Counted from the first letter of the stretch, positions 34,888 through 44,868 are shown. The stretch: DNA of 49,106 nt from Sporanaerobacter acetigenes DSM 13106 (GCF_900130025.1 NZ_FQXR01000019.1:1-49106), one strand, 5' to 3'. Notes: generated by a model from the sequence alone, not told the origin. Program-made: numbers and translations.

Positions 34888-35946
34888 GTGCTTATTTCAG
34901 TGGATAATGCAGTAGATGAAATGATATTAGCCAAAGATATATATAATACTAGTGGTGTAATTCTTTTAAGAAAAGGGGCCCATCTTAAAAAAAACTATAT
35001 AGAAAATTTAAAAGAAAAAGGTATTAAGACAATTTACATAAAAGATGAGAGCCTTCAAGACAATAACATACAAAAAATAGTAAAAGAAAAGACTCGGAAA
35101 GAAGCACTAAATATAGTTGAAGAGACAATTAGAAGACTCCCATTTTCCCAAGATAAAAACATTAAACAAATTACGTATGTTGTTGAAAAGATAGTAGATG
35201 AGTTGTTAGATGGTGAAGATATATTTATGAATTTACTTGATATAAAAGCAGTAGATGATTATACTTTTGATCATTGTGTCGATGTATGTGTACTTTCTAT
35301 AATACTTGGCAAAAATTTAAATTATAGTAGAGATGAGTTGGTTGAATTAGGAAAAGGAGCAATTTTACATGATATAGGCAAAATACTTGTTCCTCAAGAA
35401 ATACTGAAAAAACCTGATAAACTTACATATGGTGAATTCCAGGAAATGAAAAACCATACTGTTTATGGCTATAAAATTCTTCAAAAGGTGCCTGAAATGA
35501 GTGAAAATTCTATCAGTATATCTCTTTTTCATCATGAAAGATATGATGGAAAAGGATACCCCAATGGATTAAAAGGAGAAAATATACCTGAATATTCTAG
35601 AATTGTGTCAGTGGCCGATGTCTATAATGCCTTGACAAGTGAGAGAGTATATAGAAAAAAAGGTAAAAATCAAGAAGTTATTGAATATTTAACTACCATG
35701 AAAGAAAGTCAGTTTGATTCTCATATAGTAGATGTATTCATTGAAAAGATAGCTATGTATTCATTGAATAGGAATGTGGTATTAAATACAGGAGTGAAAG
35801 GTGTTGTGGTAGATATAAATAAAAACTTTCCTTTAAGACCTGTAGTAGAAGTTCGATATGATGAGAGTGGTCAAAAACTCTTAAGACCATATCATTTGAA
35901 TCTTCTCGAGAACAATTCTATACTAATAGATGATACACTAAATTAG
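34888..35946 (+). CDS. HD-GYP domain protein (putative cyclic-di-GMP phosphodiesterase)
   Basis: A 352-residue cytosolic signalling protein. The first 130 residues form a small N-terminal domain (GVILLRKGAHLKKNYIENL) common in these proteins. The HD-GYP domain (about 140-290) has the metal motif LHDIGKILVP, then KNHTVYGYKIL and the GYP signature HHERYDGKGYPNGLKG, all intact, with SVADVYNALTSERVYR. A short beta-rich tail (VVVDINKNFPLRPVVEVRYD) follows. The start is a GTG at 34888, 8 nt after AAAGGTGG; a GTG at 34876 overlaps that site. Substrate is inferred from the motif. Confidence 0.9.
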   Translation: MLISVDNAVDEMILAKDIYNTSGVILLRKGAHLKKNYIENLKEKGIKTIYIKDESLQDNNIQKIVKEKTRKEALNIVEETIRRLPFSQDKNIKQITYVVEKIVDELLDGEDIFMNLLDIKAVDDYTFDHCVDVCVLSIILGKNLNYSRDELVELGKGAILHDIGKILVPQEILKKPDKLTYGEFQEMKNHTVYGYKILQKVPEMSENSISISLFHHERYDGKGYPNGLKGENIPEYSRIVSVADVYNALTSERVYRKKGKNQEVIEYLTTMKESQFDSHIVDVFIEKIAMYSLNRNVVLNTGVKGVVVDINKNFPLRPVVEVRYDESGQKLLRPYHLNLLENNSILIDDTLN

Positions 35947-35948
35947 TG

Positions 35949-35978
35949 AAAACTCCTAGAAAATATAGGAGTTTTATT
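35949..35978 (+). terminator. Terminator of the HD-GYP gene
   Basis: Stem AAAACTCCTA / TAGGAGTTTT with a 7-nt loop (GAAAATA), followed by ATTTC. It separates the HD-GYP gene from dnaE. Confidence 0.8.
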
Positions 35979-36025
35979 TCATATGTGATAAAATAATATA
36001 AGAAAACAATAGAAAGGATATTTAT

Positions 36026-39000
36026 ATGGATAATAAAGGTAAGTTTACACATCTTCATGTTCATACTGAATACAGTTTACTTGATGGTGCCAATAGAATA
36101 GGGAAATTGTTGGATAAAGCTGTGGAGCTTGATATGGACTCTATTGCCATTACAGATCATGGCGCTATGTTTGGAGTAATTGACTTTTATAAAGAAGCAA
36201 AAAAGAGAGGAATAAAACCTATATTAGGGTGTGAAGTATATATTTCCAAGGGCAGATATACAGATAAAGATCCAAAAGAAAAAAGTCCCTATCATTTAGT
36301 TTTATTGGCAGAAAACAATAAAGGTTATTCCAATTTGATGAAGATAGTTTCTGAAGGATATGTAAATGGATTTTATTATAAACCTAGAGTAGACCATGAA
36401 GTTTTGAAAAAATATAGCGAAGGCTTGATAGCTACCAGTGCTTGTTTAGGTGGAGAGGTACAAAACAAAATATTAAATGGGGATTTTGAAGGCGCCAAGA
36501 AAACTGCCTTAATATATAGGAATATATTTGGAGAAAATAATTTCTTTTTGGAACTTCAAGATCATGGAATTAGAGAGCAAAAACTTGTCAATGAAGAATT
36601 GATAAAATTGAGCAAGGAAACGAGTATACCATTGATTGCTACCAATGATGTCCATTATTTGACCAGAGAAGATGCAAAGGTTCATGATGTGCTCTTATGT
36701 ATACAAACAGGTAAGACTGTTGATGAAGAAGACAGAATGAAATTTCCTACAGATGAATTTTATTTAAAATCCTATGAAGAAATGTCAGAACTATTTAAAG
36801 GTGTAGAAGAAGCTATAGACAATACTGTTTTGATAGGCGAAAGATGCAATGTAAATATAGATTTTGGAACACTGCATTTACCTAAATATGAAGTTCCAGA
36901 TGGATATACAAATGTAGAGTATTTGGAGAAATTATGTATAGAGGGTCTCAACAAGAGATATGACAAAATAACTGATGAAATAATGGATAGATTTAATTTT
37001 GAATTTAATACTATTGTCACCATGGGATATACAGATTATTTTCTCATTGTATGGGATTTCATTAAATTTTCAAAGGATAATGGAATAATGGTAGGGCCTG
37101 GGAGAGGCTCTGCGGCCGGAAGCATAGTTTCATATGCACTAGGCATTATAGATATTGATCCACTAAAATATGGACTTATATTTGAAAGATTTTTAAATCC
37201 TGAAAGAGTGACTATGCCTGATATAGACGTGGATTTTTGCTATGAAAGAAGAGAAGAAGTTATTGAATATGTAGTGAAAAAATATGGAGAAGATAGGGTA
37301 GCTCAAATAGTTACATTTGGTACTATGGCGGCAAGAGGTGCTATTAGGGATGTAGGTAGAGCCATAAATATGCCTTATGGGGAAGTAGATTTTATTGCAA
37401 AACAAATACCTATGGAATTGGGTATGACTATTGAAAAAGCATTAGAAGTTAATAAAAATCTAAATACTATGTATCATGAAAAAGAAGAAGTAGAAGAACT
37501 CATTGATTTGGCAATGGCAGTAGAAGGATTGCCTCGTCATACATCTACTCATGCTGCAGGGGTAGTTATATCTAAAGATCCAATTAGAGAATATGTACCA
37601 TTGTCAAGAAACAATGATTCTATAACCACACAATTTACTATGACAGAATTGGAAGAATTGGGTTTACTTAAAATGGACTTTTTAGGACTACGGACTCTTA
37701 CAGTTATAAGAGATGCGGTAAACTTGATTGAAGAAAATCATGGAGTTAAAATAGATTTTTCCAATTTTACTTATGATGACGAGAATGTGTATAAAATGTT
37801 TAGTAATGCTGAAACTCTAGGGGTATTTCAATTTGAAAGTGCTGGAATGAGACAGTTTTTAAAGGAACTTAAGCCAACAGGATTTGAAAATATTGTTGCA
37901 GCCAATTCACTATTTAGACCAGGACCTATGAATCAAATACCTAAATATATTGAAAGCAAAAATGATCCCTCAAAAATTAAATATCTCCATTCTAAATTGG
38001 AACCCATACTAAAAGTAACTTATGGTTGTATAGTTTATCAAGAACAGGTAATGCAAATAGTAAGAGATATTGGCGGATTTTCCATGGGAAGAGCAGATTT
38101 AGTAAGACGTGCTATGAGTAAAAAGAAAATGGACGTGATGGAAGAAGAAAGAAAAAATTTTATCTACGGCAAAATAGGAGAGGATGGAGAAATAGAAATA
38201 GCTGGAGCCATAAGAAATGGTGTAGATGAAGTATCTGCAAATAAAATTTATGATGAGATGATAGATTTTGCTAAATATGCATTTAACAAATCTCACTCAG
38301 CAGCTTATGCTATGGTAGCTTATAGGACAGCTTGGTTAAAATATTATTATCCAGTAGAATTTATGGCAGCACTGATTTCTAGTGTCATGGGGAATACAAA
38401 CTCAGTGTCTCTTTATATTCAAGAATGTAAGAGACTTAAGATAGATATACTTCCTCCTGATATAAATGAAAGCTATGGGAAGTTCACTGTATCTAATGGC
38501 AAGATAAGATTTGGTCTTCGTGCAGTAAAAAATGTGGGAGAAGGTCTTATAAAAGCTATAGTCAAAGCTAGAGAAGACGGACCTTTCAGAAGTTTCACTG
38601 AATTTTGTCAGAGAGTAGAAGAGGTGGATTTCCAAGCCATAAACAAGAGGGCAATTGAAAGCTTGATAAAATGTGGAGCTACAGAATCTCTAGGAGCTAA
38701 TAGGGCTCAAGCATTAGCAGTATTTGAAAAAATAATTGACAGTGTTCATGAAGATAAGAAAAGAAATATCGAGGGTCAATGTTCTCTGTTTGAATCTATG
38801 AGTGGAGAAATAGAAGAGGACAATTTGCCAAAATTAAGCGAGTTTCCTCAAAAAAATCTTCTCACTATGGAAAAAGAGATGCTAGGCATATATATAAGTG
38901 GTCATCCATTGGCTCCTTATGAAAGTGAATTAAAGAAAATATCCACAGTCACTACTGCAGAACTATTTCAAATAGAAGAAGATATAAATGGAGAATTGGT

Positions 39001-39505
39001 GAATACAGAACTTCAAGATGGGGAAAAGGTAATTTTGGGAGGAATCATAAACAATAAAAAGAATAAAATAACCAAAAACAACAATATGATGGCTTTTATT
39101 ACATTGGAAGATCTCTATGGAGCTATAGAAGTGATAGTATTTCCAAAGATATATGATAGATATTTAAAATATTTAGATGAAGATAATATAGTTGTAGTAG
39201 AAGGTAGAATTAGTTTGAATGAGGAAGACGAACCTAAAATTATTTGTGAATCTATTGTTCCTCTAAATAAATATAAAAAGGAAAAATTGTATATAAAGCT
39301 TGAAAAGGATGATGGACTCAAAACTTTTGAATATCTTAAAAACATATTTGTGAAATACAGTGGAGATATGCCTGTATATGTTTATTTAGAATATGAGAAA
39401 AAAGTAATAATGGCTGATAGAAATTATTGGGTTGATGGGGCAAATGAAAAATTAATAAAAGAATTGAACGGTATATTGGGAGAAAATTGTGTAAAAATTT
39501 GTTAA
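36026..39505 (+). CDS. dnaE: DNA polymerase III alpha subunit (DnaE)
   Basis: A family C replicative polymerase. The 1159-residue protein has an N-terminal PHP domain (THLHVHTEYSLLDG, AITDHGAMFG), the palm with catalytic acids in PDIDVDFCYERR (near residue 400), YVRR-like fingers (QEQVMQIVRDIGG), tandem helix-hairpin-helix and a C-terminal OB fold (ITLEDLYGAIEVIVFPKIYD). In Clostridia DnaE works with PolC, primarily in lagging-strand initiation and lesion bypass; polC is not in this window. The ATG follows AAAGGA. It leads a gene string with the DUF2007-like gene, pfkA and pyk. Confidence 0.96.
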   Translation: MDNKGKFTHLHVHTEYSLLDGANRIGKLLDKAVELDMDSIAITDHGAMFGVIDFYKEAKKRGIKPILGCEVYISKGRYTDKDPKEKSPYHLVLLAENNKGYSNLMKIVSEGYVNGFYYKPRVDHEVLKKYSEGLIATSACLGGEVQNKILNGDFEGAKKTALIYRNIFGENNFFLELQDHGIREQKLVNEELIKLSKETSIPLIATNDVHYLTREDAKVHDVLLCIQTGKTVDEEDRMKFPTDEFYLKSYEEMSELFKGVEEAIDNTVLIGERCNVNIDFGTLHLPKYEVPDGYTNVEYLEKLCIEGLNKRYDKITDEIMDRFNFEFNTIVTMGYTDYFLIVWDFIKFSKDNGIMVGPGRGSAAGSIVSYALGIIDIDPLKYGLIFERFLNPERVTMPDIDVDFCYERREEVIEYVVKKYGEDRVAQIVTFGTMAARGAIRDVGRAINMPYGEVDFIAKQIPMELGMTIEKALEVNKNLNTMYHEKEEVEELIDLAMAVEGLPRHTSTHAAGVVISKDPIREYVPLSRNNDSITTQFTMTELEELGLLKMDFLGLRTLTVIRDAVNLIEENHGVKIDFSNFTYDDENVYKMFSNAETLGVFQFESAGMRQFLKELKPTGFENIVAANSLFRPGPMNQIPKYIESKNDPSKIKYLHSKLEPILKVTYGCIVYQEQVMQIVRDIGGFSMGRADLVRRAMSKKKMDVMEEERKNFIYGKIGEDGEIEIAGAIRNGVDEVSANKIYDEMIDFAKYAFNKSHSAAYAMVAYRTAWLKYYYPVEFMAALISSVMGNTNSVSLYIQECKRLKIDILPPDINESYGKFTVSNGKIRFGLRAVKNVGEGLIKAIVKAREDGPFRSFTEFCQRVEEVDFQAINKRAIESLIKCGATESLGANRAQALAVFEKIIDSVHEDKKRNIEGQCSLFESMSGEIEEDNLPKLSEFPQKNLLTMEKEMLGIYISGHPLAPYESELKKISTVTTAELFQIEEDINGELVNTELQDGEKVILGGIINNKKNKITKNNNMMAFITLEDLYGAIEVIVFPKIYDRYLKYLDEDNIVVVEGRISLNEEDEPKIICESIVPLNKYKKEKLYIKLEKDDGLKTFEYLKNIFVKYSGDMPVYVYLEYEKKVIMADRNYWVDGANEKLIKELNGILGENCVKIC

Positions 39506-39530
39506 GAAAAATCAAATAAGATAAAAAAAT

Positions 39531-39561
39531 ATTGTAAATTATGCTATAATGATTTTACAAT
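39531..39561 (+). promoter_or_regulatory. Inverted repeat centred on a -10 element before the pfkA-pyk genes
   Basis: ATTGTAAA (39531-39538) and TTTACAAT (39554-39561) form an exact 8-bp inverted repeat with a 15-bp centre that contains a consensus TATAAT (39545-39550). Such geometry fits a repressor site that covers the promoter. No clear -35 is visible. The regulator is unknown; half-sites resemble BirA boxes but lack the flanking CC/GG. Confidence 0.5.
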
Positions 39562-39586
39562 ATAATTGTTTAAGGAGTGCGAGAAA

Positions 39587-39781
39587 ATGTGGACTGCAAT
39601 ATATGTAGCAGAAGGATATGATAGAGCAAAAAAAATAGAGGACTTACTGAAAGAGGAGGGGTTTTTAGTTAAAATGAACACATTCTCAAAAGAGGGAGAT
39701 AGTACTTTATATGAAATACTTGCTCCTGAATTTGAAGCAGAAGAAGTACAATCTTTTTTAATAGATTTAGGAATAATTTAA
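39587..39781 (+). CDS. Small DUF2007-like protein upstream of pfkA
   Basis: A 64-residue protein with one beta-alpha-beta unit: TAIYVAEGYDRAKKIEDLL, GFLVKM, LYEILAPEFEAEEVQSFL. It resembles DUF2007 (putative signal-transducing, ferredoxin-like) proteins; the assignment is by pattern. No signal or membrane segment. The ATG at 39587 lies after AAGGAGTG; a TTG at 39566 overlaps the promoter repeat region. The gene is 23 bp before pfkA and in the same transcript by position, so it may tune or accompany glycolytic enzymes. Confidence 0.65.
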   Translation: MWTAIYVAEGYDRAKKIEDLLKEEGFLVKMNTFSKEGDSTLYEILAPEFEAEEVQSFLIDLGII

Positions 39782-39804
39782 TACAGTATTAGAGGAGGAA
39801 AAAC

Positions 39805-40764
39805 ATGAAAACTATTGGTGTATTAACTAGTGGCGGAGATGCTCCAGGAATGAATGCAGCAATAAGAGCTGTAGTAAGAACTGGTATTTATAATCAAGTA
39901 AGAATATTGGGTATTAAACAAGGGTATAATGGACTTATAAATGGAAATATTGAAGAAATGAATCTTTCAAGTGTGGCAGATATTATTCATAGAGGAGGAA
40001 CTATACTTAGAACTGCTAGATGTGATGAATTTGCCACAGATGATGGACTAAATAAGGCATTAAATATTATAGAAGTATTCAATATTGATGGGTTAATAGT
40101 ATTAGGTGGAGATGGTTCCTTTAAGGGAGCAAAAACTTTAAGTGACAAGGGTATCCCAACTATTGGAATTCCTTGTACTATAGATAACGATATGGGATAT
40201 ACGGATTATACTATAGGATTTTATACTGCTGTTGAAACTGTGGTAGATGCTATAAGCAAAATTAGGGATACTTCTAGTTCCCATGGTAGGGCAAATATTG
40301 TAGAAGTAATGGGAAGACACTGTGGAGATATAGCCCTTTATGCAGGACTTGCTGGTGGTGCAGAAAGTATAATTGTTCCAGAAGAAAATACAGATATAGA
40401 TGCAGTTTGTAGAAAACTTATTCAGGGCAGAAACAGAGGTAAGCTTCATAGTATAATAGTTCTTTCTGAAGGTGTAGGAAATGCATATGAAATGGCAAAA
40501 GAAATAGAAGAAAAAACTAGTGCAGAAACGAGAGTTACAATACTTGGACATATACAAAGAGGAGGAACACCTACATCATTTGATAGAATCATGGCCAGTC
40601 AAATGGGATACAGAGCTGTAGAATTGCTGCTAGAAGGTAAAGCGGGAAGAGCAGTAGGTGTAAGACAAAATCAAATAATAGATTTAGATTTTGATGAGGC
40701 TCTTTCTCAAAAAAGAGTTTTTAGAAAGGATATGTATGAGATAGCAAGAATACTATCTATATAA
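39805..40764 (+). CDS. pfkA: ATP-dependent 6-phosphofructokinase
   Basis: Commits fructose-6-phosphate to glycolysis. The 319-residue protein has the ATP loop [25 protein letters not shown] with the glycine (Gly after GGDGS) typical of ATP users, the catalytic base in [15 protein letters not shown] and the sugar site [24 protein letters not shown] completes the substrate pocket. Length is that of the allosteric bacterial type. AGAGGAGG precedes the ATG. pyk follows by 17 bp, the usual Gram-positive operon. Confidence 0.97.
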   Translation: MKTIGVLTSGGDAPGMNAAIRAVVRTGIYNQVRILGIKQGYNGLINGNIEEMNLSSVADIIHRGGTILRTARCDEFATDDGLNKALNIIEVFNIDGLIVLGGDGSFKGAKTLSDKGIPTIGIPCTIDNDMGYTDYTIGFYTAVETVVDAISKIRDTSSSHGRANIVEVMGRHCGDIALYAGLAGGAESIIVPEENTDIDAVCRKLIQGRNRGKLHSIIVLSEGVGNAYEMAKEIEEKTSAETRVTILGHIQRGGTPTSFDRIMASQMGYRAVELLLEGKAGRAVGVRQNQIIDLDFDEALSQKRVFRKDMYEIARILSI

Positions 40765-40781
40765 TATAGTGAGGTGAAAAT

Positions 40782-42539
40782 ATGAAGAAGACAAAAATAA
40801 TTTGTACAATAGGGCCTACTTCAGAAGATGAAAAAATTTTAAGACAACTTATATCATCTGGACTTAATGTCACAAGACTTAATTTTTCTCATGGAGATTA
40901 TAAAGAACACAAAAAGAGAATAGATACTATAAAAAAAGTTAGAACTGAAATGGATTTACCTATTGGTATAATACTTGACACAAAAGGGCCAGAGATAAGA
41001 ACTGGCAAGTTTAAAGATAGTGATGTAATATTAGAAGATGGTCAAATATTTACATTGACTACAAGAGACATAATTGGAGATTCTACTATAGTAGGAGTGA
41101 GTTATAAGAATCTACCAAAAGATTTAAAAGTAGGAGATAGAGTACTGATTGATGATGGACTTATAGCACTAGAAGTAAAGGAGATTGCTAATGATACTGA
41201 TATTGAATGTATCGTTAAAAATGGTGGGTCATTAAGCGACCATAAGGGTATAAATGTACCAGGTGTAAAAATCAATCTACCAGCTGTCACTCAAAAGGAT
41301 GTAAATGATATATTGTTTGGGATAGAAAATGGTATAGATTTTATTGCTGCTTCTTTTATAAGAAAAGCAGAGGATGTATTAGAAATAAGAAGGATATTGG
41401 AAGAAAACAATGGAGACTATATTCAAATAATATCAAAGATTGAAAATCAAGAAGGAGTAGAAAATTTAGATGAGATATTGAATGTATCTGATGCCATCAT
41501 GGTGGCAAGGGGAGATTTAGGAGTAGAAATACAAACTGAAGAAATTCCAATCATTCAAAAGCAAATTATTAAAAAATGCAATGAAGCAGGAAAACCTGTA
41601 ATTATTGCAACTCAAATGCTTGATTCTATGATAAGAAATCCTAGACCTACAAGAGCAGAAGCTACAGATGTGGCGAATGCAATATTTGATGGTGCAGATG
41701 CTATCATGCTTTCAGGAGAAACTGCAGCAGGTAAATATCCTGTAGAAGCGGTTAAAACTATGTACAATATAGCAATAAAAGCAGAAGAAGCTCTTGATTA
41801 TAAACAAATTCTTCAAATGAAATCTAAGTCCAATGGAATTTCAACAACCAATGCCATAAGCAAGGCAACTTGTACTACGGCTCAAGATTTAGGTGTTAGT
41901 GCTATAATCACTGCTACATCATCAGGCTATACTGCAAATGCAGTATCAAAATTCAGACCAAAATCACCTATTATAGCTGCTACTACATCTCCATATGTAA
42001 TGAGAAGATTATCTATAGTATGGGGAGTTTATCCAGTACTTTCAGCAAAGAGTACTTCAACTGATGAGGTAATAGAATTATCTATTCACAGTGCATTGGA
42101 AAAAGGATACATAAAACAAGGAGATTTAATAGTCATCACAGCAGGGATACCAGTGGGAGTATCTGGCACTACAAACTTAATTAAAGTTCACACTGTAAGT
42201 GAAGTAGTGCTTAAAGGTACAGGAATAGGAAACAAAGCTATTACTGGAAAAGTAGTTGTAGGAAATACAAAAGATGAATTAAAGGAAAAGTTTGAAGAAA
42301 AGGATATATTGGTATGTACATCTACAGACAGAGATATGATGGATTATATAGGAACAGCTTCTGCACTCATAACTGAACAAGGAGGACTTACTTCTCATGC
42401 GGCAATAATAGGACTCAATTTAAATATACCAACTATTGTAGGTGTATCTGAAGCTACTGAAATTTTAAAAGATGGAGATATTATAACCGTGGACAGTATC
42501 ACTGGTTCTATATATAGAGGAGAAGCTAAAGTATTATAG
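40782..42539 (+). CDS. pyk: Pyruvate kinase with C-terminal PEP-utiliser domain
   Basis: Makes pyruvate and ATP from phosphoenolpyruvate. The 585-residue protein has the barrel motifs LNFSHGDYKEH, ILDTKGPEIRTG, ISKIENQEGVEN and MVARGDLGVEI, the effector-binding C-terminal domain, and an added domain (about 485-585) with TEQGGLTSHAAIIG, similar to the phosphohistidine domain of PEP synthase. That extension is common in Bacillus and Clostridia. The ATG follows GAGGTG. Its product feeds the pyruvate:ferredoxin oxidoreductase encoded at 18.5 kb. Confidence 0.97.
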   Translation: MKKTKIICTIGPTSEDEKILRQLISSGLNVTRLNFSHGDYKEHKKRIDTIKKVRTEMDLPIGIILDTKGPEIRTGKFKDSDVILEDGQIFTLTTRDIIGDSTIVGVSYKNLPKDLKVGDRVLIDDGLIALEVKEIANDTDIECIVKNGGSLSDHKGINVPGVKINLPAVTQKDVNDILFGIENGIDFIAASFIRKAEDVLEIRRILEENNGDYIQIISKIENQEGVENLDEILNVSDAIMVARGDLGVEIQTEEIPIIQKQIIKKCNEAGKPVIIATQMLDSMIRNPRPTRAEATDVANAIFDGADAIMLSGETAAGKYPVEAVKTMYNIAIKAEEALDYKQILQMKSKSNGISTTNAISKATCTTAQDLGVSAIITATSSGYTANAVSKFRPKSPIIAATTSPYVMRRLSIVWGVYPVLSAKSTSTDEVIELSIHSALEKGYIKQGDLIVITAGIPVGVSGTTNLIKVHTVSEVVLKGTGIGNKAITGKVVVGNTKDELKEKFEEKDILVCTSTDRDMMDYIGTASALITEQGGLTSHAAIIGLNLNIPTIVGVSEATEILKDGDIITVDSITGSIYRGEAKVL

Positions 42540-42550
42540 GGGGTTAGAAC

Positions 42551-42973
42551 ATGGAATATGAAACTACTATCAGAGTTAGATACAAAGAAACAGATCAAAT
42601 GGGTGTAGTATATTATGGAAATTACTTCACTTGGTTTGAAGTTGGGAGAAATGAATTTTTTAGAAAATTAGGATTTCCCTGCGGAGAATTAGAAGAAAGG
42701 GGAGTATTACTTCCAGTTATAGAAACTGGTTGCAAATATATAGATTCAGCAAAATTTGATGATGAGGTCATTATAAAGACGAAATTGTCAGAGCTAAAAG
42801 GTGTAAGACTTAAACTGGACTATAAAATTTTTAGAAAGATCGACAATACTTTACTTGTAGAAGGCTTTACTAAACATGCTTTTGTAGATAAAGAAATGAA
42901 ACCCATAAATTTCAGAAGAAGATTCAAAGACGAATGGAGAGTATTAGAAGATTTATTGGGAAAAGGAGAATAA
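42551..42973 (+). CDS. Acyl-CoA thioesterase (4HBT/YbgC family)
   Basis: A 140-residue hotdog-fold thioesterase. The family signature RYKETDQMGVVYYGNYFTWFEVGR contains the catalytic aspartate-like position (D in ETDQMG) and the tyrosines of YbgC-type enzymes. It probably hydrolyses short or branched acyl-CoA; the substrate is unknown. GGGGG precedes the ATG, 11 bp after pyk, and the fxsA gene begins 3 bp after its stop, so all may be co-transcribed. Confidence 0.88.
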   Translation: MEYETTIRVRYKETDQMGVVYYGNYFTWFEVGRNEFFRKLGFPCGELEERGVLLPVIETGCKYIDSAKFDDEVIIKTKLSELKGVRLKLDYKIFRKIDNTLLVEGFTKHAFVDKEMKPINFRRRFKDEWRVLEDLLGKGE

Positions 42974-42975
42974 AT

Positions 42976-43368
42976 ATGTGGAAGATATTGACATTCATAA
43001 TAGCCATGCCAATAATAGATTTATATATTTTAATTAAAGCATCTCAAAACATGGGATTTTGGACTACTGTTATGCTCATAATAGCTACAGGCATAGCTGG
43101 ATATTATTTGGCAAGAAGTGAAGGAAAAGTTGTCATATCAAGTATAAATAGAGAATTGTCTCAAGGCAGAATACCTGGTGATGATTTGCTGACAGGTTTA
43201 AGTATCATAATAGGTGGAATATTTTTAATAGTACCAGGAATCGTTACAGATATAATTGGAATCACAATGATACTTCCTGGAACTAGAGAAATATATAAAA
43301 ATTATATAAAGAAAAGATTAGAAGATAAAATTCGAAGGGGAAGTGCCAGCTTGTTTTTAAAATGGTAA
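42976..43368 (+). CDS. fxsA: FxsA family membrane protein
   Basis: A 130-residue integral membrane protein. Three to four hydrophobic segments are visible: KILTFIIAMPIIDLYILI, TTVMLIIATGIAGYYLA, LSIIIGGIFLIVPGIVTDII and GITMILPG. The pattern of the PGIVTDIIG box is diagnostic of FxsA, named for suppression of F-plasmid exclusion of phage T7 when overproduced; its cellular role is unclear. The ATG at 42976 follows AAGGAG; a longer frame would overlap the thioesterase and is rejected. Confidence 0.9.
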   Translation: MWKILTFIIAMPIIDLYILIKASQNMGFWTTVMLIIATGIAGYYLARSEGKVVISSINRELSQGRIPGDDLLTGLSIIIGGIFLIVPGIVTDIIGITMILPGTREIYKNYIKKRLEDKIRRGSASLFLKW

Positions 43369-43432
43369 TGTATAAAAAGTTTTTTTTAGTCAATAATCAA
43401 AATAAAATAAATAATACAGGCATACTGATTCT

Positions 43433-43475
43433 AGTGAAGTGAGTCAAGGGATGGTCCTTTGGCTCGCTTTGCACT
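43433..43475 (+). other. Long imperfect hairpin upstream of the RNA methyltransferase gene
   Basis: An 18-bp stem with one 2-nt bulge and several G-U pairs (43433-43450 with 43456-43475, core GAGTCAAGGG / CCTTTGGCTC) and loop ATGGT. No T run follows, so it is not a classical terminator; it might act in the leader of the next gene or be an fxsA-end structure. Confidence 0.45.
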
Positions 43476-43506
43476 TATACTATATTTAAATATAGGAGGA
43501 CTTTTT

Positions 43507-44868
43507 ATGGATATTTCAGTTAAAATTGGAGATATATTAGAAGGAGAAGTGATAGATATAAATTATGAAGGCGGAGGAGTAGTTAAGAAAGACAATTTCA
43601 CCATATTTTTAGATAAAGGTCTAATCGGAGATATAGTAAAATATAGAGTAGTCAAAGTCAAAAAGACCTATGGAATAGGAAAACTATTGGATATCATAAA
43701 ACCTTCAGATCATAGAATTCCTTCTATTTGCAATACATCAGAGGAATGTGGAGGATGTCCATTTCAATTTTTCAAATATACAAATCAGTTGAAATGGAAA
43801 GAAGAAAAAGTAAAAAAAGATATAGAAAAAATTGGGAGATTAGATGCAAATATAGTCAAACATATCATAGGCATGGAAGAGCCCTATAGATATAGAAACA
43901 ATGTTCAAATTCCTGTTGGTTTTAAGGATGGAGAAATTGCTATAGGATTTTATGAAAGTGGAAGCTACAATATTGCAAACATGAGCAATTGTGTTATTCA
44001 AACAGAAATCTCAAATGAAATAATAAAAACAATAAAAAATTTCATGAAAGAATACAATTTAAAACCTTATGACAGGAAAAATAAAACTGGGAATATACGC
44101 CATATTGGGATTAGGACAAATGAGAACAACAAGGCCATGGTGATAATAGTCACTGGTTCAAGGAATCTTCCATATTCTAAAGAACTCATAAGAATACTAA
44201 CTGAAAACTTCAAAGATATAATAAGCATATACCAAAATATAAATAGTGGAAATGGGCCAGTAGTATATGGGAAAAAGTTCAAAAAACTATATGGAGAAGA
44301 TAAGATAGTAGATTGTATAGGAGATTTAAAATTTAGCATCTCTCCAAATTCCTTTTTTCAAGTAAATAGAGTACAGACAAAGATACTTTATGACAAAGTT
44401 AAAGAATATATGGATTTGAAAAGTGAGGACATAATATTTGATTTATACTGTGGTATCGGAACCATATCCCTTTATATGGCAAGACAAGCTAAAAAGGTAT
44501 ATGGAGTTGAAATAGTAGAGGAAGCTATAAAAGATGCAAGAGAAAATGCCCATTTAAACAATATAGAAAATGTAGAATTTATCTGTGGAAGCAGTGAAAA
44601 AATATTGCCTGAATTAAAAGAAAAAGGTATCAAGGTAGATAAAATAGTAGTGGATCCCCCAAGAAAAGGCTGTGAAAAACAAGTACTAGATACCATAATA
44701 GAAATGAATCCAGAAAGGATAGTATATGTATCTTGCAATCCATCAACCTTAGCGAGAGATTTAAAACACCTTTCAGAAAGTGTATACAAAGTCAAAGAAA
44801 TTCAACTACTAGACATGTTTCCTGGCAGTATTCATACAGAATGTGTTGTGAGGATTGAACGTGCATAA
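43507..44868 (+). CDS. rlmD: 23S rRNA (uracil-5-)-methyltransferase, RumA/RlmD family
   Basis: Methylates a uridine (or two) of 23S rRNA using S-adenosylmethionine. The 453-residue protein has an N-terminal TRAM RNA-binding domain (about 1-60), a cysteine cluster CNTSEECGGCPF that can hold an iron-sulfur centre, the SAM motif FDLYCGIGTISLYMA, VDPPRKGCE, and the catalytic cysteine in YVSCNPSTLARDL. The Firmicute relatives RlmCD modify two sites, so the exact target is uncertain. The ATG at 43507 follows AGGAGGA. The insertion sequence begins 10 bp after its stop. Confidence 0.92.
   Translation: MDISVKIGDILEGEVIDINYEGGGVVKKDNFTIFLDKGLIGDIVKYRVVKVKKTYGIGKLLDIIKPSDHRIPSICNTSEECGGCPFQFFKYTNQLKWKEEKVKKDIEKIGRLDANIVKHIIGMEEPYRYRNNVQIPVGFKDGEIAIGFYESGSYNIANMSNCVIQTEISNEIIKTIKNFMKEYNLKPYDRKNKTGNIRHIGIRTNENNKAMVIIVTGSRNLPYSKELIRILTENFKDIISIYQNINSGNGPVVYGKKFKKLYGEDKIVDCIGDLKFSISPNSFFQVNRVQTKILYDKVKEYMDLKSEDIIFDLYCGIGTISLYMARQAKKVYGVEIVEEAIKDARENAHLNNIENVEFICGSSEKILPELKEKGIKVDKIVVDPPRKGCEKQVLDTIIEMNPERIVYVSCNPSTLARDLKHLSESVYKVKEIQLLDMFPGSIHTECVVRIERA

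Noticed and set aside
43436-43456. Possible dispersed repeat shared with the folT leader (TCAAGGGATGG)
   Set aside because: The copy near 47.1 kb belongs to the riboswitch fold, and the flanks do not match, so the shared 11 bases look like chance.
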